Positions 34,789 through 44,082 of a stretch of 64,000 bases of DNA are shown one piece after another (position 1 is the first letter of the stretch; each line of letters begins with the position of its first letter). The DNA is from Hyphomicrobiales bacterium (lineage in GTDB: Bacteria > Pseudomonadota > Alphaproteobacteria > Rhizobiales > Rhizobiaceae), in contig UBTA01000028.1 in the NCBI GenBank assembly GCA_900468065.1, positions 1 through 64,000 of the forward strand. The letters are read 5' to 3'. The notes beneath the pieces are model-generated. The model saw nothing but the letters and a program-made list of their open reading frames with translations, searched no databases and was not told the DNA's origin. Made by a program: the position numbers and the translations under genes.

Positions 34789-35230
34789 CATTGTCTCCAG
34801 AACCTTGCCGTCTTTTTGATCCAAAGTGCGGCGGCGTCAACCTTTGCGAGGGTTATCGCGACCAAGTGCGGCAAAAGGCCCCTAATTTTGAACAGTTCCA
34901 AACTATCCATCATGGATTTCATTCCACTTAACCTTGATCTGAGTCAAGACCATGCGAAAAGGACGGAGCATCCGGTCCTTATATTCTGTTTCAACGCGAT
35001 CAGCGGTAATCCCTGTCACGTTAGGAACAGCCTTCAGCTTCCGTTCAGGTTGAATAGCATTACTTGGCGCCACGGGGATTTTGCAGGATATCTGTAGACT
35101 TTCACAGACAGGCATTTATCTTTCGAAGGTGCAAGTTCGACCGGAGGGGGACCTTATCGTCCGCTTTCCATCCCTGGGGAGAAACGGACGGCCGGGAACT
35201 GCGTTCCCGCGTCCAGATTTGGAGAAACAA
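34789..35230. promoter_or_regulatory. Divergent control region between hemA and a lipoprotein gene
   Basis: A 442-base gap without a credible gene. The left part holds the hemA promoter with the FNR/FixK box (34934-34947) and a CATGAT about 22 bases below it as a possible -10. The right part is the leader of the lipoprotein gene and contains CGTCCG...CGGACG (35158-35190) and CGGGAAC-TGC-GTTCCCG (35193-35209). A small TCCA...TGGA stem includes the lipoprotein's ribosome site. These folds suggest a structured 5' leader. Confidence 0.45.
34934..34947. promoter_or_regulatory. FNR/FixK-type box upstream of hemA
   Basis: TTGATCTGAGTCAA fits the consensus TTGAT-N4-(A/G)TCAA of FNR, FnrN and FixK proteins. 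It is centred 152 bases before the hemA ATG. With a start point 41-42 bases further down, the box would sit in the activating position, and CATGAT would be near -10. Oxygen-controlled heme synthesis through such boxes is known for hemA in several Alphaproteobacteria. Confidence 0.7.
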
Positions 35231-35488
35231 ATGAAGAAGGCCATCGTGCTTGTCCTGCTCGCTCTATCCGTCGCGAGCTGCACGCAGACTGAAAAGGGTG
35301 CCGGTATCGGGGCGGTTTCCGGCGCTATCATCGGCGGAGCAATCACCGGCGACGTTCGCGGCGCTGCCGTGGGTGCTGCGATCGGTGGCGTTTCCGGCGC
35401 TGTCATCGGCAACGTAAGCGAACAGCCCGGCCAGTGCTACTACCGCGACCGCTACGGCCGCCGCTACATCGACAGCTGCCCGCGCTGA
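35231..35488 (+). CDS. Glycine-zipper lipoprotein (85 aa)
   Basis: An 85-residue outer-membrane-type lipoprotein. Signal MKKAIVLVLLALSVASC ends at the lipobox cysteine 17. A glycine-zipper segment follows (GAGIGAVSGAIIGGAITG, GAAVGAAIGGVSGAVIG), then a short tail with two cysteines (CYYRDRYGRRYIDSC). ATG at 35231 follows TTTGGAGAAACAA. The open frame upstream is not protein-like. Function is structural or unknown, as for similar YmgG- or SlyB-like proteins. A clear terminator follows. Confidence 0.85.
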   Translation: MKKAIVLVLLALSVASCTQTEKGAGIGAVSGAIIGGAITGDVRGAAVGAAIGGVSGAVIGNVSEQPGQCYYRDRYGRRYIDSCPR

Positions 35489-35540
35489 TTGCAGGCCACA
35501 CCGCGAAAAGTGGCGCATTACACCGCTTTTCCACACTCAG

Positions 35541-35564
35541 CCCCGGAGAAATCCGGGGTTTTTT
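35541..35564 (+). terminator. Intrinsic terminator of the lipoprotein gene
   Basis: CCCCGGA-GAAA-TCCGGGG, a perfect 7-bp stem with a GAAA tetraloop, is followed by six T residues. It is a textbook rho-independent terminator. Confidence 0.92.
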
Positions 35565-35744
35565 GTTTCCCTCATGCCACACCAGCAGGGCTTTTCTGCA
35601 AAAAGACGGCCAAAAGTCTTCATCCCCCGGCCAATGCTGTGTAGGCTCATCATTAACAAACGGCAAACCTTGTCATGCGATTGTACTCCTGCCGTGATGG
35701 CAGGCAGGTGTTCGAAGTGGCCTGAACAGCGGAATGCGGAAATT

Positions 35745-37655
35745 ATGCGTTTGCCGACTATGAGTGTTGCGTATCGGAAGGTTGGTGCTGCTTTTGCGGT
35801 CGCGGCTCTGGCTGCCTGCGGACCTCTGTCGGTCAGTGACGCCTATGCCTTCAAGATTTTCGGCATGCGGTTTTTCGAAAAAGAAGAAGAGCCGAACGAT
35901 ATCGTCGATCCGGTCAATTTCAGCCTGACACTGAATGAATCTTCCGGTGATGCCGACCTGAAGGAAGCGCTGGAAAACAGCTCCCGGCTGTATCAAGACA
36001 AGGACAAGCCGGTTTCTGGCGATCTTGGCCTTGCCATCAAGGCCCGTGACGACCGCGATCGTCTACTGGCAGCCCTTTACGAACAGGCCCGCTACGGCGG
36101 CACCGTGGCTATCAAGGTGAACGGTCAGGACATAGACACGCTGCCGCCTGATCCCGTCTTTCCAGATGGTGCCCCGGTGCCGGTCGAAATCACCGTGAGC
36201 CCCGGTCCTGTGTTCACCTTGGGCGACGTCGTTCTTAAAGGCGACGCCATCGGGCGCCGGCCGGACGAATATCTGAAGCCAGGCGCACGCGCGGATTCGA
36301 CCCTGATCATCAAGGCCGGCGAAAAAGTCGTCGAGGATCTCAAGGAAGAAGGCCGGCCGCTCGCCAAGTTGATCGAACGCAGCGTCGTCGCCGATCACGC
36401 AACGAACACCGTGGATGTCACGATCGCAGCCGAAGGCGGCCCCGTCGCATCCGTGGGCACCGTCACCGTCAGCGGCACCAAGACCGTCGATCCGACCTTC
36501 GTTGCCGACTATTCCCGCCTCAACGGCGGCAAGCCCTACTCTCCCGAAGCGTTGCGCAAGGCATCTGACCGGCTACGGCAGCTGGGTGTATTTTCCAGCA
36601 TCACCATCAAGCAGGCCAACGAACTGGCGCCCGACGGGACGATCCCGATGAACATCGAGGTCTCGGAAGGCAAACACCGTTATTTCGGTGCTGGTGCGCA
36701 ATATTCGACCACCGACGGGTTCGGCATCCAAGGGTATTGGGGGCACCGCAACCTATTCGGCCGGGCCGAATCCCTGCGTCTGGAGGGCTCGGTCAGCCGT
36801 ATCGGCGAAACCACCGATGTCGGTGATCTCGACTATTCGGCCGGCCTGCTGTTTGCCAAGCCCGGCGCCTTCGGGCCGGCCTCCACCTTCAATGCCAGCC
36901 TGAAGGCGCAGCTGCTGGATCCGGACGCCTACAAGGCGACGATCTTCACCGGTGCTGCCGGGGTCACCGTCGAGCTCTCGGACACCGACACCATTTCCGC
37001 CGGTGGTGAACTCAGCTGGGCCGACGTCGATGACGCCTTCGGCAAGAACGAATATCTGACGGCGGCGATCCCCATCGAATATGTCCGCGATACCCGCGAC
37101 AACAAGCTCAACCCGACCGAGGGCTACCGCGCATCGATCAACGCCAAACCGAGCTACGAGATCAACGGCCAGAGCTTCTTCAGTTCGTTTGAAGGCTCGG
37201 CGGCAGCCTATGCCGGGTTCGGTGAGGAGAACCGCTTCGTTCTGGCCGGAAGGCTTGGCGCTGGTGTGATTGCCGGTGGCGATGGGCTGGCCTCCATCCC
37301 TGCAAACCGGCGTTTCTATCTTGGTGGTGGCGGCACCGTGCGCGGCTATTCCTATCAGGAGATCAGCCCGCGCAACGGCAACGACGATATTCTGGGTGGC
37401 CGTTCCTATGTCAATGCGACCGTGGAAGCCCGCATCGGTATAACCGACACGATTGGCATCGTTCCCTTCATCGATGCGGGAACAGTATCGGCCAAGACCG
37501 CACCCGATTTTTCCGATATCCGCGCCGGCGCCGGCATCGGCCTGCGCTATAATACACCGTTCGGGCCGATCCGGCTCGATGTCGCCGTGCCGCTGAATGC
37601 CTATCCGGGCGGCACGAAATATGGAATCTACGCCGGCATCGGCCAATCCTTCTGA
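35745..37655 (+). CDS. tamA: Translocation and assembly module outer-membrane protein TamA
   Basis: A 636-residue Omp85-family protein. A signal peptide (AAFAVAALAACGPLSVSDAYA) is followed by POTRA repeats (about residues 45-270, with VEITVSPGPVFTLGDVVLKG and TVTVSGTKTVDPTFVADYSR). A C-terminal 16-strand barrel contains the family motif VRGYSYQEISPRN and ends FGPIRLDVAVPLN...YAGIGQSF with a terminal phenylalanine for barrel assembly. TamA with TamB acts across the envelope in outer-membrane protein insertion and lipid transport. ATG at 35745 precedes the signal directly; the upstream open frame overlaps a terminator and is rejected. tamB follows 98 bases later. Confidence 0.9.
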   Translation: MRLPTMSVAYRKVGAAFAVAALAACGPLSVSDAYAFKIFGMRFFEKEEEPNDIVDPVNFSLTLNESSGDADLKEALENSSRLYQDKDKPVSGDLGLAIKARDDRDRLLAALYEQARYGGTVAIKVNGQDIDTLPPDPVFPDGAPVPVEITVSPGPVFTLGDVVLKGDAIGRRPDEYLKPGARADSTLIIKAGEKVVEDLKEEGRPLAKLIERSVVADHATNTVDVTIAAEGGPVASVGTVTVSGTKTVDPTFVADYSRLNGGKPYSPEALRKASDRLRQLGVFSSITIKQANELAPDGTIPMNIEVSEGKHRYFGAGAQYSTTDGFGIQGYWGHRNLFGRAESLRLEGSVSRIGETTDVGDLDYSAGLLFAKPGAFGPASTFNASLKAQLLDPDAYKATIFTGAAGVTVELSDTDTISAGGELSWADVDDAFGKNEYLTAAIPIEYVRDTRDNKLNPTEGYRASINAKPSYEINGQSFFSSFEGSAAAYAGFGEENRFVLAGRLGAGVIAGGDGLASIPANRRFYLGGGGTVRGYSYQEISPRNGNDDILGGRSYVNATVEARIGITDTIGIVPFIDAGTVSAKTAPDFSDIRAGAGIGLRYNTPFGPIRLDVAVPLNAYPGGTKYGIYAGIGQSF

Positions 37656-37753
37656 TTGCCTCGGGCAATCACCACGACCTGAACCTGGCTCCAAAGATCG
37701 GGTTTCAGGGAGAAGCAATTTCACCGCAACGCGACTTGCGCTATGGATAACCC

Positions 37754-40700
37754 ATGAATCGTTTGCTCCGTTTTCTGAAAATCGCGTTGCGCTGGCTGGC
37801 TTATGGCGCAGGCTTTGCCTTGATCGCGCTCGTGCTTCTGGTGCTTTTCGCAGGCTTTACCGCGCCAGGTGCGCGGTTTGTTGCAGCAATGATCGAGAAA
37901 TACGCCTCGACGCCGGACCAGATCGTTCGCATCAACGACCCAAGCGCGCTTTTGACCGGCGATTTCACCGCCTCCAGCGTCACCTTGTTTGACAGCAAGG
38001 GCGTCTATGCGGAAATCCGTGAAGTGGCGATCGACTGGTCGCCGACGGCGCTGTTCTCCAAACGCTTCGATGCTGCAAAACTGTCGGCCGGATCCGTGCG
38101 CCTCGAACGGCTGCCGATCCCCTCGCAGGAAACCAAGGAAGTCCGCCAGACCTTTGCGCTGCCGCTCGACGTCAAGATCGATGCCTTCGATCTGCAGGAA
38201 ATCATCATCGGCAAGGATATTGCCGGTGTCGATCAGTTCCTCAATGCACAGGGTAAGCTGAACGCCACCAATGCCAGCATTGCAGCGGCGCTTGCCATTG
38301 CGCAGCGCGACCGGCCGGACGCCAAGGCGATTGCCGATATCGTCTTCAATCCTGCCGCCAACGAGCTGAAGCTGGAAACCACCATCAACGAGCCGAAAGG
38401 CGGCCTGCTTGCCAAGGCCATGCGCCTACCCGGCGAACCGGCAGTCAGCATTTCCGTCACCGGCGACGGTCCGCTGACGAGATGGACCGGCAGGGCAACC
38501 GCAGCGCTCGATGGCAATGAAGTGCTGAAGCTGGATGGCGAGCACACGCTTGCTCGCGATGGATTCCGCACCCTATCGCTCAAGGGCGGCGGAACCTTCA
38601 GCGATCTGCTGCCAGCCGCCTTTAGGCCGCTGTTCGAAGGCATGACCGACATTGATTTGTCGGCAGCGCTTGATGGCACAACCATGCGCATCAACAGAGG
38701 CAAATTCTCCACAGCTGCGCTGACATTTGCCGCCTCCGGCACCTACAGCACTTTGGGTCAAAACGACCTGCAGGCAAGCCTCACCGGGACCAATGGCCCG
38801 ATCGACTTCCGCCTGCCGCTGGCAAAGGGCGAAGCGCAATTCTCGATCAACAATGCCAGCGTTTCGCTGATCGGCGAGGCCCAGGCGGCCGTACTCGACA
38901 TCGGCGCCGACATCGGCAAGGCGACGCTGCCGCAGGGCGAGATCGACGCGATCAAGCTGCATGCCTTTAGCGACGGATTCAACCTCTCGACCAAAACCGG
39001 CCCGCTCAAAACCACGATCGAGACCGGCGCGACGCGCTTCGTCAGCACCGATATCGACCGCCTCGTCAAAGGACCTGTCAAGATCGACGGCACCTTGTCG
39101 GTAACCCCGGAAACGGTCTCCTTCGATCCGTTGACATTGGAAAGCGCCAGCATCGGCGGTGCGCTGACCGGCTCCTATACGATTGCCGAAAACACACTGG
39201 CCACCGGCTTCAAGCTCTTCGCCCTGCCCGTCGTCCTGCCCCCGGCGCTGGCTGAAAAATTCGACACGACCATTGCCCTCACCGGCAATCTCGGCACCGG
39301 CGCGAACGGCAGCGTCACCGTCAGCGATCTGGCGCTGAAGTCCGGGACCATCGAAGCGGCCGGATCGGCAGCGCTCGAAACCGGAAACCTGACGGCGGCC
39401 ATCAGCGGTATCGTTCCGGAAATCGGCAAGTTCCTCGCAAACGCCAAGGGCGCCGCCAATTTCAAGGCCGATGTTAGCGGTCCGCTCGACGCCCTAGCCA
39501 TCAAGGCCGAGGTGACAGCGAATGGCGCAACGCTTGCCGGACGCACGCTCAACGATCTCGCCGTCAACGCCGATGCCACAGTTGGCCAGAACGGCCCCAA
39601 TGCAACGGTCACCGCCACCGGCACGCTGGATGGACAGGCGATCAACGCCAAGGCCGAAATCGCCTCCGCGAAGGGTGCGACCAGCCTTCCCTCCATCGAA
39701 GCGACGATCGGCCAGAATACGCTGACCGGCGCGCTCGATCTGACGCCGGATCTCCAGCCGAACGGCGCACTCACGTTCAATTTCCCCGATCTTGGGCTGC
39801 TTGCGGCGATGGCTGGACAAACCGCGTCCGGTGATCTCGCCGGCACCGCCGGTATCAAGTCTGAAAACGGTGTCACCTCGGTTGCCGTCAAGGCTAACGG
39901 TTCGAGCATTACGCGCGGCGATCTGGTGATCAGCAAACCCGCCGCCGACATCACCCTTGCCGATCTGAAGGCGCTGGCGATCAAGGGCGCGGTGACGGTG
40001 GACGAGGTCAGCCAGGGCGATACGCGCCTTGCCGGGCTCAAGCTTGGCTTCGAGCAACAGGGGCCAAAGACGAACTTTGCGCTCGATGGCACCTATGACG
40101 CAGCCCCCCTGACGGCGCGTGGCGAACTGCAGAGCGCTGGTGGCAAGACGACGATCAATCTCCAGTCGTTCGCGGCCGCACCGAAGAAAATCCCGCTGCA
40201 ACTGGCAGCGCCAACAACGATCACGATCGAAAACGGCGCGGTCAATCTTCAGGAAATGGCGATCGCCGCATCCGGCGGCACGGTGACGCTGAACGGCAGT
40301 GCCGGTGAAAAGCTCGATGTGACCGCCGTGCTCGCTGGAATCGACGCGCACCTGCCGCTCGGGAATGGTGAGGCGCATGTCGTGCTCGATACCGGCACAG
40401 CATCGATCACCGGCAGCATGCAATCCGCCGTCCTCGACGTCCGGGCCGATATCGGTCAACTCGCTCTGCCACAAGGCCGCATTGAAGCCATCAAACTGAC
40501 AGCCCATAGCGACGCTTTCAATCTGTCGACCCAGGCCGGCCTGATCAAAACCCGCATCGAGACCGGCAACACGCAGCTGACAACCGCCGACCTCGACAGA
40601 CTGGTCAAGGGGCCGTTGAAAGTCGAAACCATTCTCGACGTATCGCCGCAACGGATCGGCTTCGATCCCGTCACCATCGACAGCAGCAATTTTGGCGGCA

Positions 40701-43465
40701 CGGTTGACGGCTCGTTCGAGATTGCCGCAAAGACCCTGAATGCCGGCTTCAACCTGTCCATCCTCCCGCCTGGCCTGCCAACAAACCTTTCAGCCAAGTT
40801 CGATACGCCGGTCATTTTATCCGGCATGGTAACCGCCGGTGCGGACGGCGCGGTGGAAATCAGCAGACTGGCCGTCGGTTCCGGTACGATCCAGGCCGCC
40901 GGTTCCGTTGGCCTCAAGGACGGCGCCCTCACAGCCGCCGTCACCGGCACCCTGCCGGATCTCGGCAAGGTGCTGGCGGACGCCAGCGGTATCGCCGACT
41001 TCAAGGTCGATGCCACCGGCCCGCTCGACAATCTCGGCATCAAGGCCGAAGTCACCTCCAGCGGCGCAACGCTGGCCGGCCGCACACTCAGCGACCTCCA
41101 GTTGACCGCCGATGGGACCGCCAATCCGAAAAACCCGCAGGCGAAGATCAAGGCGACCGGCGCCCTTGGTGGCCAGGCGATCAACGTCAATGCGGACCTC
41201 GTCTCTGAGGAAGGCCGCACCAGCCTTCCGGTTCTGCAGGTGCAGATCGGTGACAACAGGCTGAACGGCAAGATCCAGTTCACCACCGATTTCCTGCCGC
41301 AGGGCAATATCGACTTCACCTTCCCCGATGTCGGCCTGCTCGCCGCCATGGCCGGTGAAAAGGCATCCGGCGACATGGCCGGATCGGCCTCGATCAACAG
41401 CGATGGCGGCAAGACCTCTATCGTGCTGAAAGCCAGCGGTTCCGGCATCAAGCGCGGCGATCTCGTCATTACCAAGCCGGTCGCCGATATCACCATCACC
41501 GACCTCAAGGCCTTGGCAATCAAGGGTAATCTCTCCGTCGAGGCCTTCGCGCAGGGTCAGAACCGTGTCAACGGCCTGAAGCTCGACTTCACCCAGCAGG
41601 CAGGCAAAACCGACGTGACGCTCGACGGCCAGTATGATGGCGCACCGCTCAACCTGCGCGCCGATATTGAAACGACAAACGGCAAGACGACCGTCAATCT
41701 GGCATCGTTTGCCGCAACGCCACGAAAGATTCCGGTGAAGCTGTCGGCACCGACGACGATCACCATCGAGAACGGCAGTGTCAATCTGCAGAAACTGACG
41801 ATCGGCGCTTCGGGAGGCACGATCGCTGTGACCGGCTCGGCTGGGGAAAAGCTGGATCTCGACGTCGCCCTCAACGTGCTACCGGCCAGCCTTGCCAATA
41901 CATTCGTGCCTTCGCTCGGGGCAGATGGCGCCATCAGCGGCAAGGTTGATGTCACCGGAACCGCAGCAGCCCCCGTTGTGGCCTACGATCTGCGCTGGGC
42001 GAACGCCGCAGTCGCGCAGGCCAAATCCGCGGGCGTCGGCGCGCTCGATATCGCGGCGAAAGGCCAGTTTGCCAACAACAGCGTGACACTCGATACCACG
42101 CTTAACGGCGCGGGCGGCCTTGCCTTCAAAGGCAACGGCAAGGTCGGCATCACCGGTAACAAGCCGATCGACATGAAACTGTCCGGCAATCTACCCTTCG
42201 GTCTCGCGGCTGGTTTTCTGGCCGAGCAAGGGTTTACCCTGACCGGCGCAGCCAACGTCGATCTTTCCATTACCGGTGCCGCAACCGCACCCCAAGTGAC
42301 CGGCACGATTTCGACCTCCGGCGCGCGCTTCGTCGATGTCCGGCGCAATCTGGCGATCACCGATCTCACTGCCAATGTTGCGCTGGATGGCAAGCAGGCG
42401 AGCATTCAGAAGCTTTCCGGCAAGCTTGCCAGCGGCGGTACGCTCGATGTCACGGGCACGGTCGGTATCGCTCCCGGCTCGGGCTTCCCGGCTGACCTTG
42501 CCATCCGTCTTGCCAAGGCGACCTATGTCGATGGCAGCCTGTTCACAGCCAGCGTCGATGGTGAGTTGACCCTCAAGGGCTCGTTGACCGCAACGCCAGT
42601 GCTGGGCGGCAAGGTCACGATCAACAAGGCCGCGATCACCATTCCGGAAAAGCTGCCGGCGTCGTTGTCGGAGATCAACATCAAGCACAAGAACGCCCCA
42701 GCCGAAGTGCGTAAAATGCAGGCGGATGTCCGTAGCGACACGGCGAGCGGCGGCAGCACCAAGAGCGGCGGCATTGCTTTCGACCTCGCGGTCAGCGCTC
42801 CCAGCAAATTGTTCGTCCGGGGACGCGGCATCGATGCCGAGCTTGGCGGCGACCTGACCATCCGCGGCACGGCAGCCGAGCCGGCAGTCTCCGGCGGTTT
42901 CGAGATGCGGCGCGGCCGGCTGGAAATCCTCGGCAAGCGTCTCAACTTCGCCGATGGCACGATCAGCTTCGGTGGCAACCTCGTGCCCACCCTCGACCTC
43001 GACGCGACCTCCACCGCCGGATCAACGACGGTTACCGTCAATGTCGCAGGGCCGGCCAACAATCCGGCGATCACCTTCTCCTCATCACCCGCTTTGCCGC
43101 AGGACGAAATCCTGGCGCAGCTGATCTTCAACCGGTCGCTGTCCAATCTTTCGGCTCTGCAGATCGCCCAACTGGCCGGCGCCGTCAGCGAACTGGCCGG
43201 CGGCGGCTCCAACTCGCTCTTGAGCGGCCTGCGCAACAAGCTGGGCGTCGATGATCTCGATGTCTCCACCGATGCGACCGGCGGCGCCACGGTGACGGCC
43301 GGCAAATATCTCAACGACCGCACCTATCTCGAGCTTCAATCGGGCGCTGAGGCCGGCGGTGGCAAGGCGATCATCAATCTCGATGTCGGCCGCGGCGTCA
43401 AACTGCGCGGCGAAGCCGGAGCCAGCGGCGCCGGCGGCGGGATTTTTTATGAGAAGGAATATTGA
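37754..43465 (+). CDS. tamB: Translocation and assembly module inner-membrane protein TamB, with internal duplication
   Basis: A 1903-residue AsmA/TamB-type bridge protein. An N-terminal membrane anchor (residues about 12-38, IALRWLAYGAGFALIALVLL) is followed by a very long beta-rich groove and the C-terminal TamB (DUF490) domain: EMRRGRLEILGKRLNFADGT, LDATSTAG, SSPALPQDEILAQLIFNRSL, ending FYEKEY. Residues about 354-866 and 867-1372 are two tandem copies of one ~513-residue unit (compare LPQGEIDAIKLHAFSDGFNL and LPQGRIEAIKLTAHSDAFNL). E. coli TamB has about 1260 residues, so the duplication accounts for most of the extra length. It works with TamA encoded just upstream and likely forms a lipid-conducting bridge through the periplasm. 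Confidence 0.92.
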   Translation: MNRLLRFLKIALRWLAYGAGFALIALVLLVLFAGFTAPGARFVAAMIEKYASTPDQIVRINDPSALLTGDFTASSVTLFDSKGVYAEIREVAIDWSPTALFSKRFDAAKLSAGSVRLERLPIPSQETKEVRQTFALPLDVKIDAFDLQEIIIGKDIAGVDQFLNAQGKLNATNASIAAALAIAQRDRPDAKAIADIVFNPAANELKLETTINEPKGGLLAKAMRLPGEPAVSISVTGDGPLTRWTGRATAALDGNEVLKLDGEHTLARDGFRTLSLKGGGTFSDLLPAAFRPLFEGMTDIDLSAALDGTTMRINRGKFSTAALTFAASGTYSTLGQNDLQASLTGTNGPIDFRLPLAKGEAQFSINNASVSLIGEAQAAVLDIGADIGKATLPQGEIDAIKLHAFSDGFNLSTKTGPLKTTIETGATRFVSTDIDRLVKGPVKIDGTLSVTPETVSFDPLTLESASIGGALTGSYTIAENTLATGFKLFALPVVLPPALAEKFDTTIALTGNLGTGANGSVTVSDLALKSGTIEAAGSAALETGNLTAAISGIVPEIGKFLANAKGAANFKADVSGPLDALAIKAEVTANGATLAGRTLNDLAVNADATVGQNGPNATVTATGTLDGQAINAKAEIASAKGATSLPSIEATIGQNTLTGALDLTPDLQPNGALTFNFPDLGLLAAMAGQTASGDLAGTAGIKSENGVTSVAVKANGSSITRGDLVISKPAADITLADLKALAIKGAVTVDEVSQGDTRLAGLKLGFEQQGPKTNFALDGTYDAAPLTARGELQSAGGKTTINLQSFAAAPKKIPLQLAAPTTITIENGAVNLQEMAIAASGGTVTLNGSAGEKLDVTAVLAGIDAHLPLGNGEAHVVLDTGTASITGSMQSAVLDVRADIGQLALPQGRIEAIKLTAHSDAFNLSTQAGLIKTRIETGNTQLTTADLDRLVKGPLKVETILDVSPQRIGFDPVTIDSSNFGGTVDGSFEIAAKTLNAGFNLSILPPGLPTNLSAKFDTPVILSGMVTAGADGAVEISRLAVGSGTIQAAGSVGLKDGALTAAVTGTLPDLGKVLADASGIADFKVDATGPLDNLGIKAEVTSSGATLAGRTLSDLQLTADGTANPKNPQAKIKATGALGGQAINVNADLVSEEGRTSLPVLQVQIGDNRLNGKIQFTTDFLPQGNIDFTFPDVGLLAAMAGEKASGDMAGSASINSDGGKTSIVLKASGSGIKRGDLVITKPVADITITDLKALAIKGNLSVEAFAQGQNRVNGLKLDFTQQAGKTDVTLDGQYDGAPLNLRADIETTNGKTTVNLASFAATPRKIPVKLSAPTTITIENGSVNLQKLTIGASGGTIAVTGSAGEKLDLDVALNVLPASLANTFVPSLGADGAISGKVDVTGTAAAPVVAYDLRWANAAVAQAKSAGVGALDIAAKGQFANNSVTLDTTLNGAGGLAFKGNGKVGITGNKPIDMKLSGNLPFGLAAGFLAEQGFTLTGAANVDLSITGAATAPQVTGTISTSGARFVDVRRNLAITDLTANVALDGKQASIQKLSGKLASGGTLDVTGTVGIAPGSGFPADLAIRLAKATYVDGSLFTASVDGELTLKGSLTATPVLGGKVTINKAAITIPEKLPASLSEINIKHKNAPAEVRKMQADVRSDTASGGSTKSGGIAFDLAVSAPSKLFVRGRGIDAELGGDLTIRGTAAEPAVSGGFEMRRGRLEILGKRLNFADGTISFGGNLVPTLDLDATSTAGSTTVTVNVAGPANNPAITFSSSPALPQDEILAQLIFNRSLSNLSALQIAQLAGAVSELAGGGSNSLLSGLRNKLGVDDLDVSTDATGGATVTAGKYLNDRTYLELQSGAEAGGGKAIINLDVGRGVKLRGEAGASGAGGGIFYEKEY

Positions 43466-43500
43466 GCGACGCCTGTCGGCGCCGGTCAGTACCATCCGAC

Positions 43501-43953
43501 TTAAATCGCCACAGAAATCTTGCTGGTTTTCAGCAGAATGTTTGTCTCTGTCAGGTTGATCCCGTCGATCAGCCGGATCAGCCGCAACGTCTCATCGAAC
43601 GTGCCGAGATCCTTGTCTTCCAGCTCGGCAATGAAATCCCAGCGGCCATTGGTGGAGTGAAGCGCCCGCACCTGCGGCAGGCCGCGCAGCTGCGCCGCGA
43701 CACGATCAGCCATCTTGCCGTGGATTTCGATCATGACGATGGCGCGCACGCCGCTGCCGGAAAGCTCGGCTCCGGTGCGGATGGTGAACGCGGCAATCGT
43801 GCCGGATGCCACCAGCCGGTCGATACGGGCGGCAACGGTCGCCCGCGATGTGCCTGTGGTGGCGGCAAGGGCTGAAACGGGTGTGCGGGCATTGTGGCGC
43901 AACGCACTGATCAGGGAATGGTCGAGATCGTCGAGACTTATCATTCTGTCCAT
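43501..43953 (-). CDS. Lrp/AsnC-family regulator, probably of arginine catabolism
   Basis: A 150-residue feast/famine regulator. Residues about 5-60 are the AsnC-type helix-turn-helix (LDHSLISALRHNARTPVSAL, GTSRATVAARIDRLVASGTI). The remainder is the RAM ligand domain (VMIEIHGKMADRVAAQLRGLPQV, GRWDFIAELEDKDLGTFDETL). The ATG at 43951-43953 is used; another lies three codons on. It is divergent from the arginase-ornithine aminotransferase operon and separated from it by repeated TATTTGCCA motifs. It very likely responds to arginine or ornithine and controls that operon and itself. Confidence 0.88.
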   Translation of the reverse strand: MDRMISLDDLDHSLISALRHNARTPVSALAATTGTSRATVAARIDRLVASGTIAAFTIRTGAELSGSGVRAIVMIEIHGKMADRVAAQLRGLPQVRALHSTNGRWDFIAELEDKDLGTFDETLRLIRLIDGINLTETNILLKTSKISVAI

Positions 43954-43974
43954 CCGCAGTTCTCATAGTGCCAA

Positions 43975-44013
43975 TTATTGCCACCTATTTGCCAGTTTTC
44001 CATCTATTTGCCA
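43975..44013. promoter_or_regulatory. Phased TATTTGCCA repeats, candidate Lrp-type operator
   Basis: Three direct copies, TTATTGCCA (43975), TATTTGCCA (43986) and TATTTGCCA (44005), are spaced by 11 and 19 bases, close to one and two helix turns. They lie between the divergent Lrp regulator and the arginase gene. Repeats on one helix face are expected for binding of an Lrp multimer. Confidence 0.55.
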
Positions 44014-44082
44014 ACGAACAAACCCGTATAATTCGCGCACAAACCGGGCAAACCGGTATCACGCGAACTTGCGGGGAAGACC

